From LD21 sp963715785 (GTDB lineage: Bacteria > Bacteroidota > Bacteroidia > Bacteroidales > VadinHA17): a stretch of 64,000 nucleotides of DNA. The notes beneath the pieces were generated by a model, which did no database searches, was not told the origin of the DNA, and worked only from the letters and a program-made list of their open reading frames with translations. The DNA is taken from positions 1,240,001-1,304,000 of the forward strand of contig OY970276.1 in the NCBI GenBank assembly GCA_963715785.1. Direction: 5' to 3'. Positions 50,225-59,108 of this stretch are shown here, piece after piece. The position numbers and the translations under genes were made by a program. Positions within the stretch are counted from its first letter, which is position 1. Every line of letters starts with the position of its first letter.

Positions 50225-51883
50225 ATGAATAAGCTTGGAATTGTTATTTTAATAATAGTTGTATTATCTGCCTGTAAGAAAGAGCCAATCAATAATACAA
50301 ATCCTGTTATCCCGCCGGCACGTAAGTGGTCGGTGTCTGTTCTGACACAACACAATGATAATACAAGGGCGGGGTTGAATGCTCATGAGAAAATACTGAC
50401 AACTGCCAATGTGAATACGAATAAATTTGGCAAATTATTTACATTGCCTGTTGATGACCAGGTATATGCCCAGCCGCTTGTTTTCAGCAATTTGGTTATA
50501 GGTGCTGACACAGCCAATGTGGCATTTATTGCAACCGTTAACAATACTATATTTGCCTTTAATGCCGATAACGGGAATTTGATATGGCATAAAAATTTTA
50601 CTGAAGCTGGTATGCGGCCGCAAAATGCAGGTGATATAACTAATTACATTGGAGTACAATATACGAATATCACCAACAATTTTGGGATTATCGGAACGCC
50701 GGTAATAGATTCTGTATCTAAGACAATTTATTTTGTAACCCGGAGCACAGATGGTTCCAAATACTACCAGGATCTTCATGCGGTAAATATTGTTACCGGG
50801 GATGAACGGACATCGAGTCCTGCTCTAATTAAAGCAAGTGTCACAGGATCAGGGGATGGCAGTGTTAATAATGTAGTCAGTTTTGATCCTTTTCTAAATA
50901 ACCAGAGGCAGGGATTAGCGCTGGTAAAAGGGGTGATATATATTACCTATTCATCTTATGCAGATGCAGGGCCATATCATGGATGGGTGCTGGGTTATGA
51001 TGCCCAGTCGATGGCTCAGTTATATGTTTACAATGATACTCCCGACGGCGGCGATGGGGGCCTCTGGGAAAGCGGGATGGGAGTGGCAGCTGATGAACAA
51101 GGCAACCTCTATTTAACTTCAGGTAACGGAACTGTCGGGACACCAGGCGCTGATCAAAACAGTCCCAGTCCCGATCCTACAAACCTTAGAAATCGAGGAG
51201 AGAGTGCCATAAAGCTAACTCCATCGGGAGCTACCCTGGCAGTAACAAGCTATTTTACTCCTTCAAATTATGTTGACCTGAATATAAATGATAATGATTA
51301 TGGCGGTATGGGCACTCTTCTGATACCGAATTCAGTATATTATTTAACAGGAGGTAAAGATGGAAATTTATATTTCCTTAATAAAGATAATATGGGAGGT
51401 TATTCTTCATCCTCCAACCAGGTGCAGCAAACTTTAGTTGTAAATGGGAGTGTGCACTGTCAGCCCGCTTATTACAAAGGGAGCCATAATGAATTTGTCT
51501 ATGTGTGGTCAGAGGACGACCAGCTTCGTGCCTTTCCCTTTGACCGGGGCAGCAATACCTTTGGTTCACCGGTTCTCTCCAATGCGACCGGCCCTACGAG
51601 AGAATCTGGAGCCGAATTATCTGTTTCATCAAACGGAACAATTGACAGTACAGCTGTCCTTTGGGCTACCTACGCACTTACTCCTGACGCTGCTGATGTT
51701 CCGGGGCCAGGAATATTGAAGGCATTCGATGCTAATGATGTCACAAAGGAACTCTGGAACTCTGGCAAGAATTCCAGCGATAATCCGGGGAACTTTGCTA
51801 AGTTTTCACCACCAACAATAGTAAACGGACATGTTTACCTGGCAACCTTTTCAAATCAGGTGGTTGTTTATGGATTAAAGTAA
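50225..51883 (+). CDS. PQQ-type beta-propeller lipoprotein
   Basis: 552 residues. Lipobox VLSAC followed by KK, so lipid anchored. The body is a beta-propeller of the PQQ-binding repeat type: repeats such as NTIFAFNADNGNLIWHKNFTEAG, DLHAVNIVTGDE, GWVLGYDAQSMAQL and GILKAFDANDVTKELWNSG show the usual Ala/Tyr-D-x-x-x-G-x-x-x-W pattern. No heme motif or the disulfide Cys pair of quinoprotein dehydrogenases is visible, so an enzyme role is not supported; a binding or structural propeller is equally possible. Confidence 0.85.
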   Translation: MNKLGIVILIIVVLSACKKEPINNTNPVIPPARKWSVSVLTQHNDNTRAGLNAHEKILTTANVNTNKFGKLFTLPVDDQVYAQPLVFSNLVIGADTANVAFIATVNNTIFAFNADNGNLIWHKNFTEAGMRPQNAGDITNYIGVQYTNITNNFGIIGTPVIDSVSKTIYFVTRSTDGSKYYQDLHAVNIVTGDERTSSPALIKASVTGSGDGSVNNVVSFDPFLNNQRQGLALVKGVIYITYSSYADAGPYHGWVLGYDAQSMAQLYVYNDTPDGGDGGLWESGMGVAADEQGNLYLTSGNGTVGTPGADQNSPSPDPTNLRNRGESAIKLTPSGATLAVTSYFTPSNYVDLNINDNDYGGMGTLLIPNSVYYLTGGKDGNLYFLNKDNMGGYSSSSNQVQQTLVVNGSVHCQPAYYKGSHNEFVYVWSEDDQLRAFPFDRGSNTFGSPVLSNATGPTRESGAELSVSSNGTIDSTAVLWATYALTPDAADVPGPGILKAFDANDVTKELWNSGKNSSDNPGNFAKFSPPTIVNGHVYLATFSNQVVVYGLK

Positions 51884-51954
51884 GGCACAACGATATCAAA
51901 ATTGCTGTGAAAAATTCGGCTATTGGATGAAAAATACTCTATAATCGGTTAAAC

Positions 51955-52725
51955 TTATTTTGCAATAAGAGCTTTCTTAATTGCCGATTCAACAAGCGGT
52001 TCCATGACTTTATACCCTGCAAGATTCGGATGAACACCGTCTGAGGTCAATTCCGGTTTCAGGCCATGCCGTTCATCAGCCATTGGAGTGAAATAATCAA
52101 GATAAACGCAGCCTCTTTTATCAGCTTCGCTTTTAATCCAGGTATTAAGCTGTACTACTTTTTCAGCAGGCTGCAACCCCGGCCGCCAGGGAAAATCGAA
52201 AGCCGGCAGGACAGAACAGAGTATCACGGGTATGTTATTAGCTTTTGCCAGGTCAACCATACTGGCAAGATTATCCTCAATCATTTCCAGCGTGCTGGGG
52301 CCAGTATTGCCTGCAATATCATTAATCCCTGCCAGAATTACTATTACCGAAGGTTTGAGATTAATCGCGTCGGGCCTGAACCTGATTAGCATCTGAGGAG
52401 TCGTCTGGCCACTGATTCCGCGATTCACATATGGTTTACCTGAAAAAAATTCAGGATCTATGCGGCTCCATCCTTCTGTAATGGAATTTCCCATAAAAAC
52501 AACCCGGTTTTCACCTGGTGCCGGGAGTCCGATAGATATATTGTCATCATGAAATCTGGTTAAATTTGGCCAATCGTTCTGCATACGGTTTTCTTCTGCC
52601 TTTTTCCAGGCGTCCAGCTGCTCCTTAGTAGGCTTAGGCATCTTGTTCCCGGTCTGGGCCATCAGGGAAAATCCAATCGTTACCAGCAAGATGATTATCA
52701 GCGGAAGGGTTCTGAAATTTTTCAT
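51955..52725 (-). CDS. Exported SGNH/GDSL hydrolase
   Basis: 256 residues with a signal peptide (cut near LMAQT). All four SGNH blocks are visible: S81 in FMGNSITEGW, G106 in NRGISGQT, N135 in LAGINDIAG, and D229 with H232 in SDGVHPN. Members of this group act as platelet-activating-factor acetylhydrolase-like esterases or carbohydrate deacetylases; several in Bacteroidota remove acetyl groups from polysaccharides. A 70-residue linker precedes the catalytic domain. Confidence 0.92.
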   Translation of the reverse strand: MKNFRTLPLIIILLVTIGFSLMAQTGNKMPKPTKEQLDAWKKAEENRMQNDWPNLTRFHDDNISIGLPAPGENRVVFMGNSITEGWSRIDPEFFSGKPYVNRGISGQTTPQMLIRFRPDAINLKPSVIVILAGINDIAGNTGPSTLEMIEDNLASMVDLAKANNIPVILCSVLPAFDFPWRPGLQPAEKVVQLNTWIKSEADKRGCVYLDYFTPMADERHGLKPELTSDGVHPNLAGYKVMEPLVESAIKKALIAK

Positions 52726-52806
52726 AGGTAAATTATTTAAAGAGAAAGTAAAGATATAAAATAATACCTACAAGAAATAAACCCGATCCTGCAGAAGAAC
52801 CTTCTG

Positions 52807-53787
52807 TTACGAATGACCCAGAACCGGATGAGGCTGGTATAGCTCTTCCAGTTGATTGATTTCATGCTCAGTAAGTTTTACAGAGAGCGCCGCAACAGCA
52901 TCCTCAAGATGACCGGGCTTGCTTGCTCCGATTATCGGAGCTGTAATTGCAGGTTTGCTAAGCATCCAGGCAAGCGCCACCTGGGCATTTGGCAATCCCC
53001 TGCCTGACGCTACATGGGTAAGACGTGTCACAATATCAAAATCTGCATCTGATTTGTACAACATTTTCCCAAACTCATCTGTCTGTGCGCGCTTGGTTTC
53101 GTTCCTTTCCTTTGTTCTTTTTCCGGTTAATAATCCCCTTGCCAGGGGAGACCAGGGAATTACGGCAATTTTCTGATCCTGGCATAAGGGCAACATCTCA
53201 CGTTCTTCTTCACGATAGAGGAGGTTATAGTGAGGCTGCATTGAAACAAATCTGGTCCAGCCATGCAGATCAGCAATATATAATGCTTTCATAAATTGCC
53301 AGCTGTACATTGATGAGGCGCCAATATACAGTGCCTTCCCGGCCTTTACGACATCATGAAGGGCTTCAAGTGTTTCTTCCGCGGGGGTATGATAATCCCA
53401 CCGGTGTATCTGGTAAAGATCAACATAATCAGTTTTCAGCCGCCTGAGACTTGCGTCTATTGAAGTCATGATATGTTTACGGGAAAGACCTCCGTCATTA
53501 GGAGCGCTGCCCATAGGGTTAAATACCTTCGTTGCTATAACTACTTCGTCACGCCTGGCAAAAGCTTTTAGCGCCGATCCGAGTATTTCTTCGCTGGCGC
53601 CCAATGAATAAATATCTGCAGTGTCAAAAAAATTAATCCCCAGATCCAGCGCTTTTTGAATAAATGGCCTGCTTTCTTCTTCATTTAATGCCCATTGCCA
53701 GCGTTCTGTCGGTTTCCCGTATGTCATTGTGCCTAAACATAATCTGGACACTTTCATTCCTGTGTTGCCGAATTTTATGTACTCCAT
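52807..53787 (-). CDS. Aldo/keto reductase (YghZ/potassium channel beta-subunit-like)
   Basis: 326 residues, cytoplasmic. Catalytic tetrad D55 (FFDTADIYSLG), Y60, K87 (ATKVFN) and H128 (YQIHRWD). The SLGASEEILG stretch after the tyrosine and the C-terminal AWMLSKPAITAPIIGASKPGHLEDAV mark the AKR group close to voltage-gated potassium channel beta subunits and to bacterial YghZ. Reduces aldehydes with NADPH. A palindrome ACACTTTAAAGTGT lies 82 bases upstream of the start. Confidence 0.92.
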   Translation of the reverse strand: MEYIKFGNTGMKVSRLCLGTMTYGKPTERWQWALNEEESRPFIQKALDLGINFFDTADIYSLGASEEILGSALKAFARRDEVVIATKVFNPMGSAPNDGGLSRKHIMTSIDASLRRLKTDYVDLYQIHRWDYHTPAEETLEALHDVVKAGKALYIGASSMYSWQFMKALYIADLHGWTRFVSMQPHYNLLYREEEREMLPLCQDQKIAVIPWSPLARGLLTGKRTKERNETKRAQTDEFGKMLYKSDADFDIVTRLTHVASGRGLPNAQVALAWMLSKPAITAPIIGASKPGHLEDAVAALSVKLTEHEINQLEELYQPHPVLGHS

Positions 53788-53868
53788 ATCTTTGATAATT
53801 TAAGGTTTATCCACTGGTCGTGTCATCCATATTAACCAATATAATTTCTGAATTGATAAAACTATTTA

Positions 53869-53882
53869 ACACTTTAAAGTGT
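53869..53882. promoter_or_regulatory. 14-base palindrome between divergent oxidoreductase genes
   Basis: ACACTTTAAAGTGT, perfect, in the 287-base gap between the aldo/keto reductase (minus) and the NAD(P)H-binding protein (plus). It could be an operator; no regulator gene is adjacent. Confidence 0.35.
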
Positions 53883-54074
53883 AAATGGTTGCATGATCTT
53901 TTTTGGTTGCTTACCGAAGCTGCCCTTAATAAAAGCATTATAAACATGGTTGTAAATACTTCTTTTTCAGCATTTAATTAAATAAATTGCAGAAGCAACT
54001 AAGCTCTAATTATATTTTACTTTAATCCGGCTAAATTCAGGATATCCTAAATGATTTTAAATACTAAAATACAG

Positions 54075-54722
54075 ATGAAAGCAATTTTAATTGGCGCAAC
54101 CGGATTGGTTGGCAATTTGATATTAAAGGACTTATTGAATGATAATGATTTTTCAGAAATAAGGATCTTTGTGCGGAGACCTGTAGGTTTGGCTGATATA
54201 AAGATAAAAGAATTTGTAAGTCCAATGAAGGACATATCTGCCTTAAGCTATGAAATTAAGGGAGATGTAATTTTTAATGCCCTGGGCACAACTATAAAAC
54301 AAGCGGGAAGCAGGGAAGAGCAGCAACGTATTGACCGGGATCTGCCCATTGCATTTGCCAGAGCCGCTTCAGAAAACGGGGTGAAATATATGCTGAATAT
54401 TTCCAGTGCCGGAGCGAATATAAACGGCAACTTCTACCTGAAGACCAAAGCTGAAATGGAAAATGGCACACAGCATTATTTCCCTGAAAGTGTTTTTCAT
54501 TTCAGACCGGGAATTCTGGTTGGAAACCGAAAAGAATTCAGACTTTTCGAGAAAGTTGCGACAGGTGTGATGAAAGCAATAGACCCGCTTCTGACGGGAT
54601 CGTCGAAAAAATACCGCAGTATGCCAGTTGACAAACTTGCCAGGGCAATGGTTAATCTGAGTAAAAATCCTTACGGAAAGCCGCGCATATTACATTTCAC
54701 TGAAATTATGGAATGTACCTGA
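54075..54722 (+). CDS. NAD(P)H-binding oxidoreductase (TIP30/NmrA-like atypical SDR)
   Basis: 215 residues from the ATG at 54075; an upstream ATG at 54051 would add eight residues ahead of the Rossmann fold, whereas the family starts right at MKAILIGATGLVG. The glycine motif GATGLVG is followed by VRRPVG (NADP phosphate site), VIFNALGTTIKQAGSREEQ, MLNISSAGAN and YLKTKAEME with the Tyr-x-x-x-Lys pair, then FRPGILVGNRKEFR. Closest in pattern to the HTATIP2/TIP30-like branch. Substrate unknown. Confidence 0.9.
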   Translation: MKAILIGATGLVGNLILKDLLNDNDFSEIRIFVRRPVGLADIKIKEFVSPMKDISALSYEIKGDVIFNALGTTIKQAGSREEQQRIDRDLPIAFARAASENGVKYMLNISSAGANINGNFYLKTKAEMENGTQHYFPESVFHFRPGILVGNRKEFRLFEKVATGVMKAIDPLLTGSSKKYRSMPVDKLARAMVNLSKNPYGKPRILHFTEIMECT

Positions 54723-55012
54723 CAGGTCATCTCTTTGTTAAAAACTTCTTATACGATTCATTTCCTGATACATCGCAACGATAATCCGATGGTTCGGTTA
54801 AACATAGATCATGACATTCATTTACCGGAAAAAGCTAATTTCCGGAAAGTGCATATTAAAAATATGGAACTGCCAGTACAATTTTCCCTGAAATTTTAGA
54901 TTTGTTTTGTTTTTGTTTTTAATTTTATATAATCTGTATTTTGAAAGTTTTAAGGATTATGAAGGGGGAAGTCCCTAATATTCTTCCTTCCGGTTAATAT
55001 TTATCAGGAAAT

Positions 55013-55387
55013 ATGCTAAAGGTTCTAATTGCTGAGGATAATAGTTCCATAAGAATGGTTCTCGGTGAAATGATGAAAAGTTTTTCCAGTGAAGTTTTAT
55101 TCGCTCAAACCGGGGAAGAAGCGGTTACATCTGTCAGGGATAACCCGGATATTGACCTGATAATGATGGATACCTATATGCCAATGATGAATGGTTCAGA
55201 AGCCACAAAAAAGATAAGGCAATTCAATAAAAAGGTTCTGATAATAGTAGTATCAGCCTTTCCGCTATCCGAAATAACCGAAGAATTTGCAGGGATTGCA
55301 ATTGATGATTATTTTCCAAAACCATTTAATAAAGTGACTCTAAACGAATTAATGGTTAAGCATTTTAACCTGACAAAGCTTCATTAG
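55013..55387 (+). CDS. Single-domain response regulator (CheY-like)
   Basis: 124 residues, receiver domain only. Acidic pair E8-D9 in IAEDN, phosphoacceptor D53 in LIMMDTYMPMMNG, S81 in VVSAFP and K103 in FPKPFN. No output domain and no histidine kinase nearby, so it is an orphan relay or a regulator acting by protein contact. Confidence 0.93.
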   Translation: MLKVLIAEDNSSIRMVLGEMMKSFSSEVLFAQTGEEAVTSVRDNPDIDLIMMDTYMPMMNGSEATKKIRQFNKKVLIIVVSAFPLSEITEEFAGIAIDDYFPKPFNKVTLNELMVKHFNLTKLH

Positions 55388-55675
55388 CATCAAATATTTG
55401 TGAGAATATACCACCAAGAGGCCCAAAATAGCCCGAGTTTTCATTCAGCTGTCAAGAGGAATATTCCAAAACATCTTTGCAAGGGCGTGAGATCGCATCA
55501 AAATTCTTTAGAATTGGTATAAATAACGTCTCCAAATGAAAATTTAGCTGATTATCGTGTCACATTAGAGCATTTACCGACATGTATTAATGCCGGACCG
55601 ATCGCCAGTACTCCGACTTCAGATATTGGCTCGACTGACAGTAGTCCGGGTTTCTCATGTTAGGTTTAGGTTAAT
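55388..55675. other. Unassigned stretch ahead of an orphan terminator
   Basis: No complete gene. A frame open from 55523 to the TAG at 55661-55663 (47 codons) lacks any ATG, GTG or TTG near its beginning and may be a decayed gene end. Together with the strong terminator behind it, a small RNA or gene remnant is possible. Confidence 0.4.
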
Positions 55676-55716
55676 TCCATCCATCCGGGTTAAAAGCCGG
55701 GTGGATGGATTTTTTA
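55676..55716 (+). terminator. Strong intrinsic terminator with no adjacent gene
   Basis: TCCATCCATCCGG (55676-55688) pairs with CCGGGTGGATGGA (55697-55709), 13 pairs with one G-T wobble and an eight-base loop, followed by TTTTTTATTT. The nearest upstream stop codon of a real gene is 289 bases away. Confidence 0.85.
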
Positions 55717-55788
55717 TTTGACTCATATTGAAGTCTTTCGTAATTTTAGATATTGTGAACATTAAAATAATTAATTCAGAAAAAGAAA

Positions 55789-56484
55789 ATGAAAACACTA
55801 AAAACTCCCTTCATTTCACTCCTTGTTGTCTTAGGATTTTCATTAATTCTTTTTAATTGCTGTAAGAAATCTGATGAGGCTTCAACTTCAGCAGTTGATA
55901 AAGACGGGAATGTTTATAAAGCCATTACCATCGGCACCCAGGTCTGGCTGGCTGAAAACCTGAAAACTACAAAATATCTTAATGGTGAGGTGATCGGGAC
56001 CACTGATCCTGCATCAAAGGACTTCAGCAGCGAAAGCACACCAAAATATCAATGGGCTTACATGGGTAATGAGAGCAATGTATCGGATTACGGCAGGCTG
56101 TACACATGGTATACGGTAACTGATTCCCGTGGTATTTGTCCGGCCGGATGGCATGTTCCCAGCAAGGCAGAGCTGATGACTCTTACAACTTTCCTGGGTG
56201 GTGACAGCATTGATGGTAAAAAATTAAAAGAAAGTGGGACAACACACTGGAATAGCCCCAACACCGGAGCAACGAATGAAACCGGCTTTAAAGCCCTTCC
56301 CGGCGGTTATCATGGTTATGGAGGATCTTTCGAATTTCAGGGGTATGCCGGCTACTGGTGGTCGGGTACGGAAGCTGATGTGAACAACGCCTGGTACCGG
56401 GGATTGTACTATAATGGAGGGTATGAACACAATCTTAGTAATAGTAAAAAGGTTGGTTTTTCTGTTCGTTGTTTAAAAGACTAG
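55789..56484 (+). CDS. FISUMP-domain lipoprotein
   Basis: 231 residues. Signal peptide with Cys-Cys-Lys-Lys lipobox region (LFNCCKK, Cys near 24-25). From about residue 40 to the end it is one Fibrobacter succinogenes major paralogous (FISUMP) domain: GNVYKAITIGTQVWLAENLKT, YGRLYTWYT, GICPAGWHVPSKAEL, GFKALPGGY, YWWSGTEAD and the final KKVGFSVRCLKD with its Cys. These domains are plentiful in Bacteroidota and Fibrobacteres surface proteins; no activity is known. Confidence 0.92.
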   Translation: MKTLKTPFISLLVVLGFSLILFNCCKKSDEASTSAVDKDGNVYKAITIGTQVWLAENLKTTKYLNGEVIGTTDPASKDFSSESTPKYQWAYMGNESNVSDYGRLYTWYTVTDSRGICPAGWHVPSKAELMTLTTFLGGDSIDGKKLKESGTTHWNSPNTGATNETGFKALPGGYHGYGGSFEFQGYAGYWWSGTEADVNNAWYRGLYYNGGYEHNLSNSKKVGFSVRCLKD

Positions 56485-56582
56485 TCAGCTCTGCAAATTG
56501 ATATCAGTTGTCGGACGTGGACTGATATGAGTTTAATGATAAAGTTTTTATATATCGTTTAGTATAATTATAAAAGGGGATT

Positions 56583-57350
56583 ATGCAATACTTTTATCAT
56601 GATGATTTTACAAGCAAAGTAGCTTTGGTAACCGGAGCTGCGCGAGGAATTGGCCGGGAATGTTCATTAGCTTTTGCCGAAGCCGGAGCAGATATCGCAC
56701 TTGGTTTGCGTGATATCCATTCTGACGAAGGTCTTGTCAACGAGATTAAATCTTTAGGCAGAAGAGTATTGCCTCTTCAGATGGATGTAAGGAATATCAG
56801 TGAAATCATCGCCGGTTTTGAAAAGCTGGACAAGGAATTTGGGAAGCTGGATATCCTTGTTAACAATGCAGGCATAGGTCCCCCGAATGCTATTGAAGAT
56901 GTAACGGAAGAGGATTTCAATTACACGGTTGATGTAAATTTGAGAGGAACTTTTTTTGTTAGTCAACAGGCCGGACGACTCATGATAAAACAAAAATACG
57001 GGCGGATCGTAAATTTGAGTTCGCAGGCCGGGTTCATTGCCTTGCCTACAGAGTCAGTTTATTGTATGACCAAAGCGGGGATAGCTCATCTCACAAAGTG
57101 CTTTGCGGTGGAGTGGGGGAAGTACAATATTACCGTAAATGCTGTGGCTCCTACTTTTATTATGACTCCGGGTACCGAACAATTGCTTTTGGATGAAGAG
57201 TTTAGAAATGATATACTTTCAAAAATTGTATTGGGAAGGGTAGGCATTCCAAAAGATGTTTCAAGTGCCGTTTTGTTTTTATCCTCACAGGCATCATCTC
57301 TCATCACAGGGACCACCCTAATGATAGACGGGGGCTGGACAGCCCGGTAA
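56583..57350 (+). CDS. Short-chain dehydrogenase/reductase
   Basis: 255 residues, classical SDR. TGAARGIG at 17-24, NNAG at 94-97, catalytic Ser in LSSQ (146-147), Y160 and K164 in YCMTK, ending with GTTLMIDGGWTAR. Pattern resembles the FabG, gluconate 5-dehydrogenase and other sugar/alcohol SDRs. It precedes a ferredoxin-NADP reductase-like gene by 138 bases on the same strand; a joint role is unproven. Confidence 0.92.
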   Translation: MQYFYHDDFTSKVALVTGAARGIGRECSLAFAEAGADIALGLRDIHSDEGLVNEIKSLGRRVLPLQMDVRNISEIIAGFEKLDKEFGKLDILVNNAGIGPPNAIEDVTEEDFNYTVDVNLRGTFFVSQQAGRLMIKQKYGRIVNLSSQAGFIALPTESVYCMTKAGIAHLTKCFAVEWGKYNITVNAVAPTFIMTPGTEQLLLDEEFRNDILSKIVLGRVGIPKDVSSAVLFLSSQASSLITGTTLMIDGGWTAR

Positions 57351-57488
57351 TTTCAGTTTTGAAAAGTACATACAAACAAAGTCCTGATTCAGATGTGTTT
57401 TTTGCGGTTGCTTCTTAATTCCATTTCTGTCTGAACAATAGGATTACCACTGTGTTTTAATTGCGGGTGAAAATAGAATCTTTTTATT

Positions 57489-58172
57489 GTGCGTACCGAA
57501 GATAAAGAATCAATACCGGTTGTTTCAACAAATATCCACAAAATCAAGCAAATTCGATTTCTGACAGAAAGCACTTTTGTTGTGAGACTCGAACGCGGGG
57601 ATATGCAGTTTAAAGCAGGGCAGCATATAATTGTTGGCTTGAAGGGTGAATTGGATCAGCGTGAATATTCGGTCTACAGCGGGGAGAAGGATGATTACAT
57701 CGAAATTCTCGTAAGAGAGGTACTTAAGGGTAAAGTATCATTGGAACTGAAACAATGTAAACCTGGTCAGTTCCTTCATGTTAACGGACCCTTTGGATCT
57801 TTCGGGCTTGAAACATTTGAAATGTATTCAAAGAAACTGTTATTTGTTGCAACGGGTACCGGGATCGCACCATTTCACAGTTTTATAAGATCTTATCCGG
57901 GCATCGATTATACATTGCTTCATGGCGTAAATTATAATTTTGAGGCATACGAGAGGAATGATTATGATCCTCAAAGATATATATTATGTACTTCGAAGGA
58001 GATAACAGCCGGACATCATGGCAGAGTAACAAGGATTCTCCCCGGTTTTACTTTGGATCGCGATATGTTATGTTATCTGTGTGGCAACAATAATATGATC
58101 TATGAAGTTTATCATATTTTAAGAGACAAGGGCATCGCGGAAGAAAATATTTTCTCAGAGGTATATTTCTGA
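57489..58172 (+). CDS. Ferredoxin-NADP+ reductase family flavoprotein
   Basis: 227 residues beginning with GTG; no in-frame ATG precedes the conserved part. FAD-binding motif REYSVYSG (58-65), phosphate stretch LHVNGPFGSFGLE (about 96-108), NAD(P) motif GTGIAPFHS (122-130), YLCGNNNMIYEVYHIL and the C-terminal aromatic end SEVYF as in FNR. Compact bacterial FNRs transfer electrons between NADPH and ferredoxin or flavodoxin. No ferredoxin gene is next to it. Confidence 0.9.
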   Translation: MRTEDKESIPVVSTNIHKIKQIRFLTESTFVVRLERGDMQFKAGQHIIVGLKGELDQREYSVYSGEKDDYIEILVREVLKGKVSLELKQCKPGQFLHVNGPFGSFGLETFEMYSKKLLFVATGTGIAPFHSFIRSYPGIDYTLLHGVNYNFEAYERNDYDPQRYILCTSKEITAGHHGRVTRILPGFTLDRDMLCYLCGNNNMIYEVYHILRDKGIAEENIFSEVYF

Positions 58173-58295
58173 TATGTATCCGATCATCTATTGTGACCTA
58201 CTCTCTAATTTCTGATGAATTTATTCAGCTTTTGTCGCGCCTGGAAATGCCGGGTAAATGGTTCATAAACCGAAAGGCGTTTGTTTTATTGGCCT

Positions 58296-59063
58296 TTATA
58301 TTCTGACAACAATTCCAACAGGACAATGATCAGAACCAGTCATTTCTTCAAGGATAAATGCATTGTCTACTGATGGCAGGATTGATTCACTTATGAGGAA
58401 ATAATCGATTCTCCAGCCAATGTTCTTTGATCTTGCACCTGCTCTGTAGCTCCACCAGGAATATTTGTCTGTCACATCTGGATACAAATGACGGAATATA
58501 TCTGCCAGACCCCCTGCCACGAATCTGTCCATACCGTCGATCTCTTCCTGCATGTAACCGGCTGTCTTATTGTAATTAGCTTTAGGCCGTGCAATATCAA
58601 TCGGTTTATGGGCCACATTAAAGTCACCACAGACAATTACAGGCTTGCTTCTTTCAAGATCTTTCAGATAATCAAAAAATGCCTTATCCCAGTCTTGCCT
58701 GTAATTTAGTCTCTTAAGCTCGCTGCCTGAATTTGGGACATAAACATTCACCAGGAAAAAGGTGTCAAGCTCCAGGCATAATACCCGTCCTTCAACATCA
58801 TGTTTCTCCATATTGATACCCTTTGCTACGTTAAGAGGCTTGATTTTTGAGATGATTGCTGTTCCAGCGTAACCAGGTTTTGCTGCAGAGTTTGAGTAGA
58901 TATGATAGCCATCCAATGGCTTAAGGACTTCGGCAATCTGCTCATCCCGGGCCTTTGTTTCCTGCAGGCAAAGTATATCAGTTCCAATGAGTTCAAGATC
59001 AGAAAAAAAGGTCTTTTTTGCAATAGCACGCAGTCCGTTTACGTTCCATGATACAATTTTCAT
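58296..59063 (-). CDS. xth: Exodeoxyribonuclease III
   Basis: AP endonuclease and 3' exonuclease in base excision repair. 255 residues from the ATG at 59063, chosen because the longer TTG start coincides with the -7 element. EEP-fold residues: N7 in SWNVNGLR, E35 in LQETKA, the NVYVPNSG tyrosine, D and N in VCGDFNVAH, RIDYFL and the final SDHCPV with the Asp-His pair. Pairs functionally with nfo in this window (two unrelated AP endonucleases). Confidence 0.96.
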   Translation of the reverse strand: MKIVSWNVNGLRAIAKKTFFSDLELIGTDILCLQETKARDEQIAEVLKPLDGYHIYSNSAAKPGYAGTAIISKIKPLNVAKGINMEKHDVEGRVLCLELDTFFLVNVYVPNSGSELKRLNYRQDWDKAFFDYLKDLERSKPVIVCGDFNVAHKPIDIARPKANYNKTAGYMQEEIDGMDRFVAGGLADIFRHLYPDVTDKYSWWSYRAGARSKNIGWRIDYFLISESILPSVDNAFILEEMTGSDHCPVGIVVRI

Positions 59064-59084
59064 AGTCGCTGGATTGATTATTTG

Positions 59085-59092
59085 CAAAAATA
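59085..59092 (-). promoter_or_regulatory. -7 promoter element for xth
   Basis: TATTTTTG on the minus strand fits TAnnTTTG, 22 bases before the ATG. Confidence 0.5.
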
Positions 59093-59108
59093 ATCAGTAA
59101 GTCGAAAC

